DNA from: JASGKO01 sp049840595
GTDB taxonomy: Bacteria > Verrucomicrobiota > Verrucomicrobiia > Chthoniobacterales > Chthoniobacteraceae
Length of the DNA stretch: 64,000 bases
Assembly: GCA_049840595.1 (NCBI GenBank)
Contig: JASGKO010000033.1
Location: forward strand, 1-64,000
Direction: 5' to 3'
Position numbers and translations under genes: made by a program. Positions 19,659 through 28,402 of the stretch are shown here, piece by piece (position 1 is the first letter of the stretch; the number at the start of each line of letters is the position of its first letter). The notes beneath the pieces were generated by a model. That model saw only the letters and a list, made by a program, of their open reading frames with translations. It was not told the DNA's origin and did no database searches.

Positions 19659-19922
19659 TTAGATTACGCCAGCAGCCTTGAGCGTGGCATACGCACCGTT
19701 CTTCGTCACGGTTTTAATTGCGCGGGCCGTCAGCTTGACCGTCACGTGCTTGTCCAACTCGGGGACGAAAATGCGACGGGTCTTCAGGTTGGGCTCGAAA
19801 GTGCGGGGCGTATTGGCCGTGACGTGCTGGCCGATGCCACCCTTTTTCTTCGCGAGACCGCGACGGTGAATCTTGTGCCCCTTCGACGGGCGTGCGTTGG
19901 TGATGCTGCAAATTTTCGACAT
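19659..19922 (-). CDS. rpmB: Ribosomal protein L28 (bL28)
   Basis: This is an 87-residue large-subunit protein. MSKICSITNARPSKGHKIHR is the L28 signature, followed by the basic stretch RGLAKKKGGIGQHVT and ITNARP-type turns; the C-terminus is AYATLKAAGVI. Only one cysteine (C5) is present, so this is a zinc-free (C-minus) form. AGGAG sits 8 bases before the ATG at 19920-19922; the frame is open 19 codons further up but without homology. Confidence 0.95.
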   Translation of the reverse strand: MSKICSITNARPSKGHKIHRRGLAKKKGGIGQHVTANTPRTFEPNLKTRRIFVPELDKHVTVKLTARAIKTVTKNGAYATLKAAGVI

Positions 19923-20048
19923 AATGCGTCTCCTAAAAAGTTGGGCCGGTAAAGTGGCGCACCTCTGTAGGGGGGTCAAGCGCTTTTTTTACCTCTGATT
20001 TTTGGCCCGACGCCCCTGGGTGGACGGGCTGGTTGCCAGCGAAACACC

Positions 20049-20087
20049 CGAAAGAAACGAAAAGCAGAACCCCTTTCGTTTCTTTCG
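20049..20087. repeat. Perfect 14-bp hairpin between rpmB and gmd
   Basis: CGAAAGAAACGAAA at 20049-20062 pairs exactly with TTTCGTTTCTTTCG at 20074-20087 around an 11-base loop. There is no T-run on either side in the expected place, so it is not a standard terminator. The arms are themselves built from a repeated GAAA(C/G) word. Confidence 0.8.
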
Positions 20088-20116
20088 CCTATTTCGCTGG
20101 CTCCTCTGAATTGGAT

Positions 20117-21097
20117 TTATTTGCTGAGCGCGGCAAGGTCGGCCTCGACCATGATCCGCACCAGATCGGCGAATTTGGTCTTCGGCTCCCAGCCGAGCTG
20201 TTCCTTCGCCTTGGCATAGTCGCCGATCAGCAAATCCACCTCGGCCGGGCGCTCGTAGCGGGCGTCGTGCTTCACATACTTCTTCCAATCCAGCCCCACG
20301 TGGCTGAAGGCGGCTTCGACAAACTCGCGGACGGTATGCGTCTCGTTGGTGGCCAGCACGTAGTCGTCGCCACATTCCTGCTGGAGCATGCGCCACATGC
20401 CTTCCACGTATTCCGGGGCGTAACCCCAGTCGCGCTTCGCGTCCATGTTGCCGAGGAAAAGCGACTCCTGCTTGCCCAGGCGAATCGCCGCCACCGCGCG
20501 GGTGATCTTGCGGGTGACGAAGGTTTCGCCGCGGCGCGGGCTCTCATGGTTGAAGAGGATGCCATTGCAGGCATACATGCCGTAGCTTTCGCGATAGTTC
20601 ACCGTGGCCCAGTAGCCATAGACCTTGGCCACCGCATACGGCGAGCGTGGCCAGAAAGGGGTCGTCTCTGTCTGCGGCACCGCCTGCACCTTGCCATACA
20701 TTTCCGAGGAGGAGGCCTGGTAGAAACGGGCGGGCACCTTCGATTCGCGGATCGCTTCGAGGATGCGGATCGTGCCCAGCGCGGTCACGTCGCCGGTGTT
20801 TTCGGGAATATCGAAGCTCACGCGCACATGGCTCTGCGCGCCGAGGTGGTAGATTTCATCCGGCCCGATCCGGTCGATCAGGCGGGTGAGGTTCAGCGAG
20901 TCCGAGAGGTCGCCATAGTGGAGGAAGAGGCGTACGCCGTTGACGTGCGGGTCCTGGTAAAGGTGATCGATGCGCGACGTGTTGAACGTGCTGGCCCGTC
21001 GGATCACGCCGTGGACTTCGTAGCCTTTTTCCAGCAGCAAATCCGCCAAGTAGCTGCCATCCTGTCCCGTGATACCTGTAATGAGGGCTTTTTTCAT
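20117..21097 (-). CDS. gmd: GDP-mannose 4,6-dehydratase
   Basis: The enzyme converts GDP-mannose to GDP-4-keto-6-deoxymannose, the precursor of GDP-fucose, rhamnose or other deoxyhexoses for surface glycans. This 326-residue short-chain dehydrogenase has GITGQDGSYL (8-17) for NADP, SSSEMYGKV (129-137) with the catalytic Ser/Glu, and Y154xxxK158 in PYAVAKVY. LFNHESPRRGETFVTRKI is diagnostic for Gmd. It lies alone among housekeeping genes, with no second sugar enzyme next to it. Confidence 0.95.
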   Translation of the reverse strand: MKKALITGITGQDGSYLADLLLEKGYEVHGVIRRASTFNTSRIDHLYQDPHVNGVRLFLHYGDLSDSLNLTRLIDRIGPDEIYHLGAQSHVRVSFDIPENTGDVTALGTIRILEAIRESKVPARFYQASSSEMYGKVQAVPQTETTPFWPRSPYAVAKVYGYWATVNYRESYGMYACNGILFNHESPRRGETFVTRKITRAVAAIRLGKQESLFLGNMDAKRDWGYAPEYVEGMWRMLQQECGDDYVLATNETHTVREFVEAAFSHVGLDWKKYVKHDARYERPAEVDLLIGDYAKAKEQLGWEPKTKFADLVRIMVEADLAALSK

Positions 21098-21109
21098 GAG
21101 GGCCGGAGA

Positions 21110-21146
21110 TTAACCACCAAGGCACCAAGACACCAAGGAAATAGAT
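21110..21146. repeat. Short-period intergenic repeat (CACCAAGR unit)
   Basis: Between rph and gmd, three copies of a 9-base word of the form (C)ACCAAGRC follow one another after TTAA and end in GGAAAT. It belongs to the same kind of element as those near 44.2, 51.3 and 52.85 kb. Confidence 0.7.
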
Positions 21147-21209
21147 ACAGGCCGCCGCCGGGAATATTTACCCCGAAAACCGGGCACCGCGAGATGAACG
21201 CACCCCTGC

Positions 21210-21944
21210 CTATTGCGGGATTTCGCCAATGGCGGCCCGCTGCAGCGCGATCAATTCGGCGACGCCCTGTTTGCCGAGCACCAGCATGGCGTCGAATTGC
21301 TCCTGCGAGAAGGTGGACTCTTCTCCAGAGCCCTGGATCTCCACGAACTGCAAATCCTCCGTGAGCACGAGATTGAAATCCACCGCCGCGTCCTTGTCCT
21401 CGACATAGTTGAGATCCAGCAGCGCCTCGTCCTTCACCACGCCCACGCTCACCGCGGCGACGAGCTTCTTGATCGGGAATTTCGTAAGTTTCTTTTCCTC
21501 CAGCAGCTTTTTGCAGGCCAGGGCCGCCGCCACGCAACCGCCGGTAATCGAGGCCGTGCGCGTCCCGCCATCGGCCTGGAGCACATCGCAGTCGATCCAC
21601 AGGGTGCGGGCGCCCAGCGCTTCCAGATCAATCGCCGCGCGCAGGGAACGACCGATCAGGCGCTGAATTTCCACGCTCCGCCCGTCCAGCTTGCCCTTCG
21701 CACTGTCGCGCTGCTTCCGCTGCAGCGTGGAGTAGGGAAGCATCGAGTATTCTGCCGTGATCCAGCCCCCGGTCACCTGCTGTTCCTTCATCCAGCGCGG
21801 CACGCCTTCCTCGATCATCGCCGAGCAGATCACCCGCGTATCGCCAAAGGCCACCAGCACCGAGCCGGTGGCATGCGGCGCAATGCCGGGCGTGAAGGAA
21901 ATGGGACGCAACTGGGTGGGAATTCGACCATCGAAACGTGACAT
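21210..21944 (-). CDS. rph: Ribonuclease PH
   Basis: This is a phosphorolytic 3'-5' exoribonuclease that trims tRNA 3' ends, 244 residues from the ATG 21942-21944 (an ATG three codons upstream is also possible). Diagnostic blocks are GSVLVAFGDTRVICSAMIEE, GWITAEYSMLPYST, GRSVEIQRLIGRSLRAAIDL, IDCDVLQADGGTRTASITGG and VEIQGSGEESTFS. Its ATG is 111 bases from the divergent thrB start. Confidence 0.95.
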   Translation of the reverse strand: MSRFDGRIPTQLRPISFTPGIAPHATGSVLVAFGDTRVICSAMIEEGVPRWMKEQQVTGGWITAEYSMLPYSTLQRKQRDSAKGKLDGRSVEIQRLIGRSLRAAIDLEALGARTLWIDCDVLQADGGTRTASITGGCVAAALACKKLLEEKKLTKFPIKKLVAAVSVGVVKDEALLDLNYVEDKDAAVDFNLVLTEDLQFVEIQGSGEESTFSQEQFDAMLVLGKQGVAELIALQRAAIGEIPQ

Positions 21945-22054
21945 GGCGCGCATGGTAGAAGGTGCGAGAGGGACGGCAAGCGCGGAATTGCGACAAGTGG
22001 ACGCGCTCTCACCCGCGCTTGACGCTCCCTCCCGTTCCCGGCGAGATTGCCGCC

Positions 22055-22900
22055 ATGTCCGATCGCGTCACTACCCACGTCCCCGCCACCACTGCCAATC
22101 TCGGGCCCGGCTACGATTGCCTCGGCGTGGCCCTTATGCTGGGGAACCGGGTGACCGTCTCGCGGGTGGCGGAGCCGGTGGAATTGCCGCCGATCGTGGA
22201 AAAGGCGGCCGAGGCATTTTTCACCGCGGCGGATCTCGGGCGTTTTCCTTTTGACTGGGCAATCGAGGGCGAGGTGCCGCAGTCGCGCGGGCTCGGCAGT
22301 AGTGTGACCGTGCGGCTTGGCGTCCTCTCCGGCCTCAATGCCCTCGTCGGCAGCCCGCTCAGCAAGGAACAGCTTTTCGGCCTCTGCGCGCGCCTGGAGG
22401 GGCATCCCGACAATGCGGCCCCGGCGGCTTTTGGCGGCTTCACCGTGGCGGGTGGGGAAAATATCTCGCGCTTCCCGGTTTCGCTCGCGCTGGAGTTCGT
22501 CCTGCTCATTCCCGATTTCGAAGTGGCAACGCCGGATGCCCGCCGGGTGCTGCCCGCGCAGCTCGACCGGCTCGCGGCGGTCGCCAGTGCGGCCAATGCC
22601 TGCCGGATCACCGCCGCCTTTGCCGCCCAGGATTACGAAAAGCTGCGCGGGGCCTTTACCGACCATTTTCACCAGCCCCACCGCCTGCCGCTCATCCCGT
22701 TCCTCAATGACGTGATTGCCGCCGGGGAAAGCGCGGGTGCTTTGGGTGGTTTCCTCAGTGGCAGCGGCTCCACGATTTGCTGTGTGACGCTGCAAAACTC
22801 CCAGCAGGTCGCAATGGCCATGCTCGCCGCCAGTGGCCAAAAAGGCGCGCGCACCGTGATCACTCAGGCGGACAATGGAGGGATCCAAATTAAAAGTTAG
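22055..22900 (+). CDS. thrB: Homoserine kinase
   Basis: The enzyme phosphorylates homoserine in threonine synthesis. It is a 281-residue GHMP kinase: THVPATTANLGPGYDCLGVA at the N-terminus, ATP motif PQSRGLGSSVTVRLG at about 79-93 and a C-terminal GGFLSGSGSTICCV. I take the ATG at 22055 where homology starts; the frame is open upstream to 21962 without a plausible leader. No other threonine gene is adjacent. Confidence 0.93.
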   Translation: MSDRVTTHVPATTANLGPGYDCLGVALMLGNRVTVSRVAEPVELPPIVEKAAEAFFTAADLGRFPFDWAIEGEVPQSRGLGSSVTVRLGVLSGLNALVGSPLSKEQLFGLCARLEGHPDNAAPAAFGGFTVAGGENISRFPVSLALEFVLLIPDFEVATPDARRVLPAQLDRLAAVASAANACRITAAFAAQDYEKLRGAFTDHFHQPHRLPLIPFLNDVIAAGESAGALGGFLSGSGSTICCVTLQNSQQVAMAMLAASGQKGARTVITQADNGGIQIKS

Positions 22901-22980
22901 AGGTTAAAAATTAAGAAATTCCTCTGCGGCTCCACCGCCAAAACGATCTTTTAATTTTTAAATTCTAACTCTTAACTTCT
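22891..22980. repeat. AT-rich imperfect inverted repeat between thrB and lpxK
   Basis: GTTAGAGGTTAAAAATTAA (22896-22914) is mirrored by TTAATTTTTAAATTCTAAC near 22950-22970 with two mismatches. The arms enclose CTCTGCGGCTCCACCGCC. The whole 90-base gap is made of this element and is far richer in A+T than its surroundings. Confidence 0.75.
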
Positions 22981-22984
22981 CCAC

Positions 22985-24176
22985 ATGCGCCGCTGGCTGG
23001 AACAGCTCGAAGAGTTTGCCATCGAGGTCATCATGGGCCGGGCCCGGGGCAATCGCGCCGCGATGTTGCGCGCGTTTCTTCATTCCTTGTCACATCTCTA
23101 CGCGGCCATCGTGGCTTTGCGGCTGACCCTGTTTCGCAAGCGCATTTTCCGCGAGAGCACGGCCGGCGTGCTGGTGATCAGCATCGGCAATCTTACCGTG
23201 GGCGGCACCGGCAAAACGCCGGTGGTGGAAAAGTTTGCCCGCACCTTGCAGGCGGGTGGGCGGCGGGTGGCCATTCTCACCCGTGGCTACAAGAGCAAGA
23301 AGCTTCCACTGCTGAAGCGCTGGCTGGCCGCCCTGAAAGGGAAGGCGGAATACAAGCCGCGGATCGTGAGCGACGGGCGCGCGATCCTGCTCGATTCGCG
23401 CATGGCGGGCGATGAGCCCTACATGCTCGCCGTGAATCTGGAAAACGTGATCGTGCTGGTGGATAAGAACCGCGTCGCAAGCGCGCACTATGCCGTGGAG
23501 AAAATGGGCTGCGACACGCTCATTCTCGACGACGGCATGCAGTATCTGAAACTCAAGCACCGGCTTGAGGTCTGCCTCGTGGATGCGCAGGCCCCTTTTG
23601 GCAACGAATACATGCTCCCGCGCGGGACGTTGCGCGAGCCGCCGGAGAATCTTCGCCGCGCCAGCACCATCTTCATCACCAAATCGCCCGTCGAGGGCAA
23701 TGCGGAGGCTCATCGAGCGCATCCGCCAGTACAATCGCACGGCGGAGATCATCGAGTGCCGCCATCGCCCGGTGCATCTGGAGCACGTTTACACGGGGGA
23801 GACGGTGCCGCTCGACTGGCTCAAGGGTCGCCATATCGGCGTGCTCAGCGGGATTGCCCAGCCGGGCAGCTTCGAGGCGTCCCTGAAAAAGCTCGGCGCA
23901 AAGATCGAATACGCCCGCCATTTCGCGGATCACCACCGGTTTAGTCACCGTGAAATCGAGAGCGTCATCGCCCGCTGTCTGCGCCGTGATCTCGACGCCA
24001 TCCTCACCACGGAAAAGGATAGCGTGCGCCTGCCCCGCGTGCCCGATCTGGAGCGGCCCATCTATTTTCTCCGCGTGGAAATCGAAATCCTCAGCGGTCA
24101 CGAGAGCTGGGAAGCGCTCGTGAATCGCATCTGCCTGCCGCAGCCGCTGATGGAGCCCGAGCGCTTCTACGCGTAA
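22985..24176 (+). CDS. lpxK: Tetraacyldisaccharide 4'-kinase (one frameshift)
   Basis: LpxK phosphorylates the lipid A disaccharide at the inner membrane, so the organism makes lipopolysaccharide. An N-terminal region with a membrane-contacting helix leads to Walker A ISIGNLTVGGTGKTPVVEKF (about 59-78), ILTRGYKSK, AGDEPYMLA and DTLILDDGMQYLKL. An extra base near 23700 shifts the frame; RLIERIRQYNRTAEIIECRH and GIAQPGSFEASLKKLG continue it. DAILTTEKDSVRLP is the conserved C-terminal block. Corrected length is about 397 residues. It abuts the convergent HAD gene with no spacer. Confidence 0.92.
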
Positions 24177-24860
24177 TCAAGCCATCCGCAGGATTTCGAT
24201 TACCGCGTCTGTATCCGTCAAATCGTCGAGCAGCACGTCGGGATGGCAGGCCGCGAGTTCCTCACGCGTGTGAATCCCGGTGCACACCGCGAGCGCCTTG
24301 GCATGGATCGCCCGGGCGCACGCGATATCGTGCGGGGTATCGCCGAGGATGATGATATTCTTGGGGGCAAAGGCGACGCCGTGCTTCTTTTCCGCCCGCT
24401 CCATTGCAAAGGGCCCGAGCTGATTCCGCTCGTGATGATCGTCGGCAAACGCGCCGAATTCAAAGTAATGCCAAATCCCGTAGTGCGTGAGCTTGATCTC
24501 CGCTCCGCGCGAAAGATTGCCGGTGAGCAACGCCACCACGAACTCGGGGTGCTGCTTCAGCTTTTCCAGCAGTTCGACCACTCCTGCGAAAACCCTGCCC
24601 GGATGTTCCGGCAGCAGGCGGGAGAGGTGGTGCAGGTAGCCGTCGTAAAATTTGCTCAGGTTCTCCGGGGTCGGCTCGATGCCGTGCGCGGCGAAGATCT
24701 GGCGCGCGATTCCCGCATCCGTGCGGCCGGCCAGTTCGATGTGCTTGAGATCGTTGTCGAAGCCGAAGCGATCTTTCAGCGCGAGGCTCAGTGCGGTCTT
24801 GCCCGCATGCGAGGTGAGCAGGGTTCCATCGATATCGAAAAGCAGGAGTTTGGATTTCAC
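24177..24860 (-). CDS. HAD-family hydrolase, phosphoglycolate phosphatase-like
   Basis: This is a 227-residue HAD phosphatase of the Gph/beta-phosphoglucomutase group. Motif I is LLFDIDGTLL with D9 and D11, motif II is ALLTGNLS, motif III lies around the lysine in ERAEKKHG and motif IV is IILGDTPHDIACA. A helical cap domain sits between motifs I and II. The substrate cannot be told from sequence; phosphoglycolate is the usual guess for this group. Confidence 0.85.
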   Translation of the reverse strand: MKSKLLLFDIDGTLLTSHAGKTALSLALKDRFGFDNDLKHIELAGRTDAGIARQIFAAHGIEPTPENLSKFYDGYLHHLSRLLPEHPGRVFAGVVELLEKLKQHPEFVVALLTGNLSRGAEIKLTHYGIWHYFEFGAFADDHHERNQLGPFAMERAEKKHGVAFAPKNIIILGDTPHDIACARAIHAKALAVCTGIHTREELAACHPDVLLDDLTDTDAVIEILRMA

Positions 24861-25345
24861 GAATGCAAATATGGTTTCAAGCTTGAGCCGGTGTGCCCTT
24901 GGTTTTATGCCAGAGACCGGCGTGCGTCCATCGTGGACGCGAGGGAAACAAACAGGGAATCGAAACGCAGGTCAAACCACCAACTATGTCGAAACACGGA
25001 AGTTACCTCGAAAAGCTGCTGTCGGTCTCAGAAATCCCCGGGCAGGCACCGGTCTATCACGACGGCGCAGCCGCCCGTGGAAGGGATTTTCCCGGCTTAG
25101 TTCATTGCCTCACGTTCTGCAAGTCCCGAAGGAACGCCGGAAACCATGGCTGTAGCGGCGGTCTGTGACCGTCGCATTGATTGCCGCTTCGCCCCCCGCG
25201 GCGATCACAGACCGCCGCTACAGCAATCCTCAAAGTGCTGCTAATTTCAACGACTCGCGGGCATGATCGCGGGCATCTTCTTCGCAAATGCACTCTTGGT
25301 TTCCCCATGGGAAAAGGTTAAACCAAAGGCATCCTCGCTTCGAAA
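24861..25345. other. 485-base region without a convincing gene
   Basis: Between the HAD gene and the HlyD gene there is one weak plus-strand ORF (ATG 24986 to 25168, starting MSKHGSYLEKLLSVSEI) with no good ribosome site and an end inside the inverted repeat at 25149-25224. The stretch after the repeat (25225-25345) shows nothing recognisable apart from the upstream region of the HlyD gene. I do not call a gene here. Confidence 0.5.
25149..25224. repeat. Inverted repeat with 20-bp matching arms
   Basis: GCTGTAGCGGCGGTCTGTGA at 25149-25168 is exactly complementary to the arm ending at 25224, with a spacer of about 36 bases that itself contains GCGG/CCGC words. No terminator T-run follows. It resembles REP-type intergenic palindromes. 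Confidence 0.85.
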
Positions 25346-26330
25346 ATGATCTCCATCCGCGTGCTGTCCAGATTGTTCCTCCTGTCTCCGGTGATCGGTG
25401 TCCTGGTCTTTTCCGGCTGCCATCGCGGGCCGGACAACCGCGTGCAGGGCTACACCGAGGGCGAGTATCTTTACATGGCGTCGCAGTTCGGCGGTCAATT
25501 GGAGAAACTGCTGGTGGAGCGTGGGCAACGGGTCAAGCAGGGTGATTTGCTCTTCGAGCCTCGACCGCACTTCCGAGCTGGCCAATCGCGAGGCCGCCCA
25601 GCGTCGCTTGCGGGAGGCGATGGCCAAACTGGCCGACGCGCAAAAGGGCGAGCGCCCCACCGAGCTGGCCCAGCTCGATGCCCAGTTGAAAAAAGCCCGC
25701 GCCGCCCAGCAGCTTTCCCTGCAAAACTACGAGCGCATAAAGAAGCTCTTCGAGAGCGGCACCGCGGCCCGTTCGGATTTCGACGCGGCGAAGTCGCAGC
25801 GCGATCAGGATCAGCACGCCGTCGAGCAGGCGCTCCAGCAGTTGCAGACCGCGCGGCTGGGTTCGCGTGCGGACCAGGTGACGGCCGCCGAGGAGGAGGT
25901 GAAGCTGGAGCAGGCCAACGTCCGCAATGCCCAGTGGAGCGTGGATCAAAAATCGCAGGAAGCGCCAAAGGATTCGCTGGTCTATGACGTCCTTTATCGT
26001 CCGGGTGAATACGTCGCGGCCGGGCAGCCGGTGGTGATGCTGCTCCCGCCGGAATATCTGAAAGTGCGCGCCTTCGTGCCGGAGGAGCTGGTCGGGCGGC
26101 TCCAGCCCGGCGACACGGTGCAGGTGCATGTGGATGGGGTGCCCACGCCTTTCAATGGGCAGATCCGCTACATTTCGCCGCAGGTGGAGTTTGCGCCGCC
26201 GGTTATCTACAGCCGCGAGCTGCGTTCCAAGTTCGTCACCATGGTGGAAATCCGTTTCTCCGACGAAGACGCCCGCAAACTGCATCCGGGCCAGCCGGTG
26301 GATGTGGACCTGCCGCCGCCCGCGCGATGA
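25346..26330 (+). CDS. HlyD-family periplasmic adaptor lipoprotein (one frameshift)
   Basis: This membrane-fusion protein of an ABC efflux system resembles YbhG. The signal peptide ends in a lipobox-like VLVFSGCHR, so it is probably a lipoprotein. The biotinyl-lipoyl halves are YLYMASQFGGQLEKLLVERG and LVYDVLYRPGEYVAAGQPVV, flanking a long coiled coil (EAAQRRLREAMAKLADAQKG to KSQRDQDQHAVEQALQQL). An indel near 25558 shifts the frame. The stop overlaps the ATG of the ABC ATPase by four bases. With the next two genes it forms an export operon; the substrate is unknown. Confidence 0.88.
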
Positions 26331-27262
26331 AGGAGGAACTGGCCATTGATGTCGCGGGTGTGACCAAGCGCTTCGGCGACCGCACGGTGGTGAACCGCAT
26401 CGGCCTGCAAGTGCGCACCGGGGAGATCTACGGCTTCCTCGGGCCCAATGGCAGCGGCAAGACGACCTTCATCCGCATGCTCTGCGGCTTGTTGCGGGCC
26501 GATGAAGGGCACGGCACCTGCCTCGGCTACGACTTCATCACCCAGAGTCGCGAGATCAAGCGGCACGTCGGCTACATGACGCAGCAGTTCAGCTTCTACA
26601 CCGACCTGAGCGTGCGCGAGAATCTCGATTTCGTCGCCCGCATCTACGACATGAAGAACCGGCGCGAAGCGGTGGATAAAAGCATCGAGCGCCTCGGTCT
26701 CGCCGGGCGCGACCGGCAACTCGCGGGCGAACTCTCCGGGGGCTGGAAGCAGCGGCTCGCACTCGCGGCCTGTCTCATTCACGATCCCCAGCTCCTCCTC
26801 CTCGACGAACCCACCGCCGGGGTTGACCCCAAGGCGCGCCGCGATTTCTGGGAACAAATCCACCAGCTTGCCGCGGGCGGGCTCACCATCCTCATCACCA
26901 CGCATTACATGGATGAGGCGGAGCGCTGCCACCGCCTCGCTTACATCTCCTACGGCAATCTCCTGGCGAATGGAACGGTGAAGGAAGTAATCGCGCAGGC
27001 CAATTTACAAACATGGGTGGTCAATGGTCCGGACCTGCCCGCCCTTTCCGGGGCGCTGAAAAAGCAATCCGCCGTCGCGCAGACCGTGCCGTTTGGCAAT
27101 ACCCTCCACGTGAGTGGAGAGGCGCATGCGCCGCTGGAGCAAGCCCTGCGCGAAACCTGCTCGCCGCAGCACGAGTGGCGGCAGATCCCCAGCGGGCTGG
27201 AGGACGTTTTCATTCACCTCATGGAAGCGTCGAAGGATAACTTTCGGGAGCCAAAGCCATGA
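26327..27262 (+). CDS. ABC transporter ATP-binding protein (YbhF/DrrA-like)
   Basis: This 311-residue ABC-2 type ATPase has Walker A FLGPNGSGKTTFIRML (about 38-53), Q-loop YMTQQFSFYTDLSVREN, signature ELSGGWKQRLALAACL, Walker B LLLLDEPTAGVDP and H-loop LITTHYMDEAERC. The C-terminal 80 residues after the nucleotide domain resemble the DrrA-type regulatory extension. ATGA overlaps link it to the adaptor upstream and the permease downstream. Confidence 0.93.
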   Translation: MKEELAIDVAGVTKRFGDRTVVNRIGLQVRTGEIYGFLGPNGSGKTTFIRMLCGLLRADEGHGTCLGYDFITQSREIKRHVGYMTQQFSFYTDLSVRENLDFVARIYDMKNRREAVDKSIERLGLAGRDRQLAGELSGGWKQRLALAACLIHDPQLLLLDEPTAGVDPKARRDFWEQIHQLAAGGLTILITTHYMDEAERCHRLAYISYGNLLANGTVKEVIAQANLQTWVVNGPDLPALSGALKKQSAVAQTVPFGNTLHVSGEAHAPLEQALRETCSPQHEWRQIPSGLEDVFIHLMEASKDNFREPKP

Positions 27263-28401
27263 ACTTCGGCGACCGCTTTTCCCTGGCCCGTTTTGGGGCG
27301 GTGATCGTGAAGGAGTTCATCCAGATGAAGCGCGACCGGCTCACCTTCGCGATGATGATCGGCGTGCCGCTCATGCAGCTCATCCTTTTCGGCTTTGCGA
27401 TCAATTCCGACCCGAAGCACCTGCCGACTGCCGTGCTGCTCGCTGATCGCGGCCCCTTTGGCCGCACGCTCGTCTATGCGCTGCGCAACAGCGAGTACTA
27501 CGACGTTGTGCGCACCGTCTCCACCGAGCAGGAGGCGCAGAATCTCCTGGAGCGCGGCGAAGTCCAGTTCCTGCTCAACATTCCCGAGGACTTTACCCGC
27601 CGCCTCGTGCGCGGCGAGCAGCCCGCCGTGCTGCTGGAGGCCGATGCCACCGATCCCGCCGCCACCAGTAACGGGCTCGCCGCCGTGAACCAGGCCTTCA
27701 CCACCGCGCTCACGCATGACTTGAAGGGGCCGCTTGCGCACTTGAACGCCACCGCTCCGCCGCTTGAGGTGCGGCTGCATGCGCTCTACAACCCCGAGGC
27801 GATCACGCAATACAACATCGTCCCCGGTCTCATGGGCGTGGTGCTCACCATGACGATGGTGCTCATCACCGGCCTCGCCATCACCCGTGAACGCGAGCGC
27901 GGCACCATGGAAAATCTGCTCTCCATGCCCACGCGTCCGCTCGAGGTCATCGTTGGGAAAATCGTGCCCTACATCGTGGTCGGCTACATCCAGGTGCTGC
28001 TGATTCTCACCGCCGCGAAGCTGCTCTTCAACGTGCCGATGATCGGCAGCATCCCGCTGCTGCTCGCCGTCATGTTCGTCTTTATCGCGGCGAATCTCTG
28101 CGTCGGCATCACCTTTTCCACCGTCGCGAAAAACCAGCTCCAGGCGATGCAGATGTCGTTCTTCTTTTTCCTGCCCTCGATCCTGCTCTCCGGCTTCATG
28201 TTTCCCTTCCGCGGCATGCCGCTCTGGGCGCAATGGATCGGCGAGATCCTGCCCCTCACCCACTTCCTGCGCATCGTGCGCGGCATCCTCTTGAAAGGCA
28301 ACGGCCCCGCTGAAATCGCCACCAACCTCGCCGAAATCGGCCTCTTCCTCGCCATCGCCCTCACCGTCGGCATCAAGCGCTACCGCCAGACGCTGGATTG
28401 A
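27259..28401 (+). CDS. ABC-2 type permease (YbhS/YbhR-like)
   Basis: This 380-residue export permease has one N-terminal membrane segment (about 29-49, MMIGVPLMQLILFGFAIN), a large periplasmic domain (about 50-180) and five membrane segments from about 190 to 370, including VPGLMGVVLTMTMVLITGLA and FFFFLPSILLSGFMFPF. TRERERGTMENLLSMPTRPL is the conserved cytoplasmic loop of this family. Only one permease gene is present, so the transporter is probably a homodimer. It converges on the FAD monooxygenase with a one-base gap. Confidence 0.92.
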   Translation: MNFGDRFSLARFGAVIVKEFIQMKRDRLTFAMMIGVPLMQLILFGFAINSDPKHLPTAVLLADRGPFGRTLVYALRNSEYYDVVRTVSTEQEAQNLLERGEVQFLLNIPEDFTRRLVRGEQPAVLLEADATDPAATSNGLAAVNQAFTTALTHDLKGPLAHLNATAPPLEVRLHALYNPEAITQYNIVPGLMGVVLTMTMVLITGLAITRERERGTMENLLSMPTRPLEVIVGKIVPYIVVGYIQVLLILTAAKLLFNVPMIGSIPLLLAVMFVFIAANLCVGITFSTVAKNQLQAMQMSFFFFLPSILLSGFMFPFRGMPLWAQWIGEILPLTHFLRIVRGILLKGNGPAEIATNLAEIGLFLAIALTVGIKRYRQTLD

Positions 28402-28402
28402 G

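Noticed and set aside
24986..25168. A 60-residue ORF starting MSKHGSYLEKLL
   Set aside because: It has no ribosome site of quality, no family, and its end lies inside a palindromic repeat; kept only as a remark.
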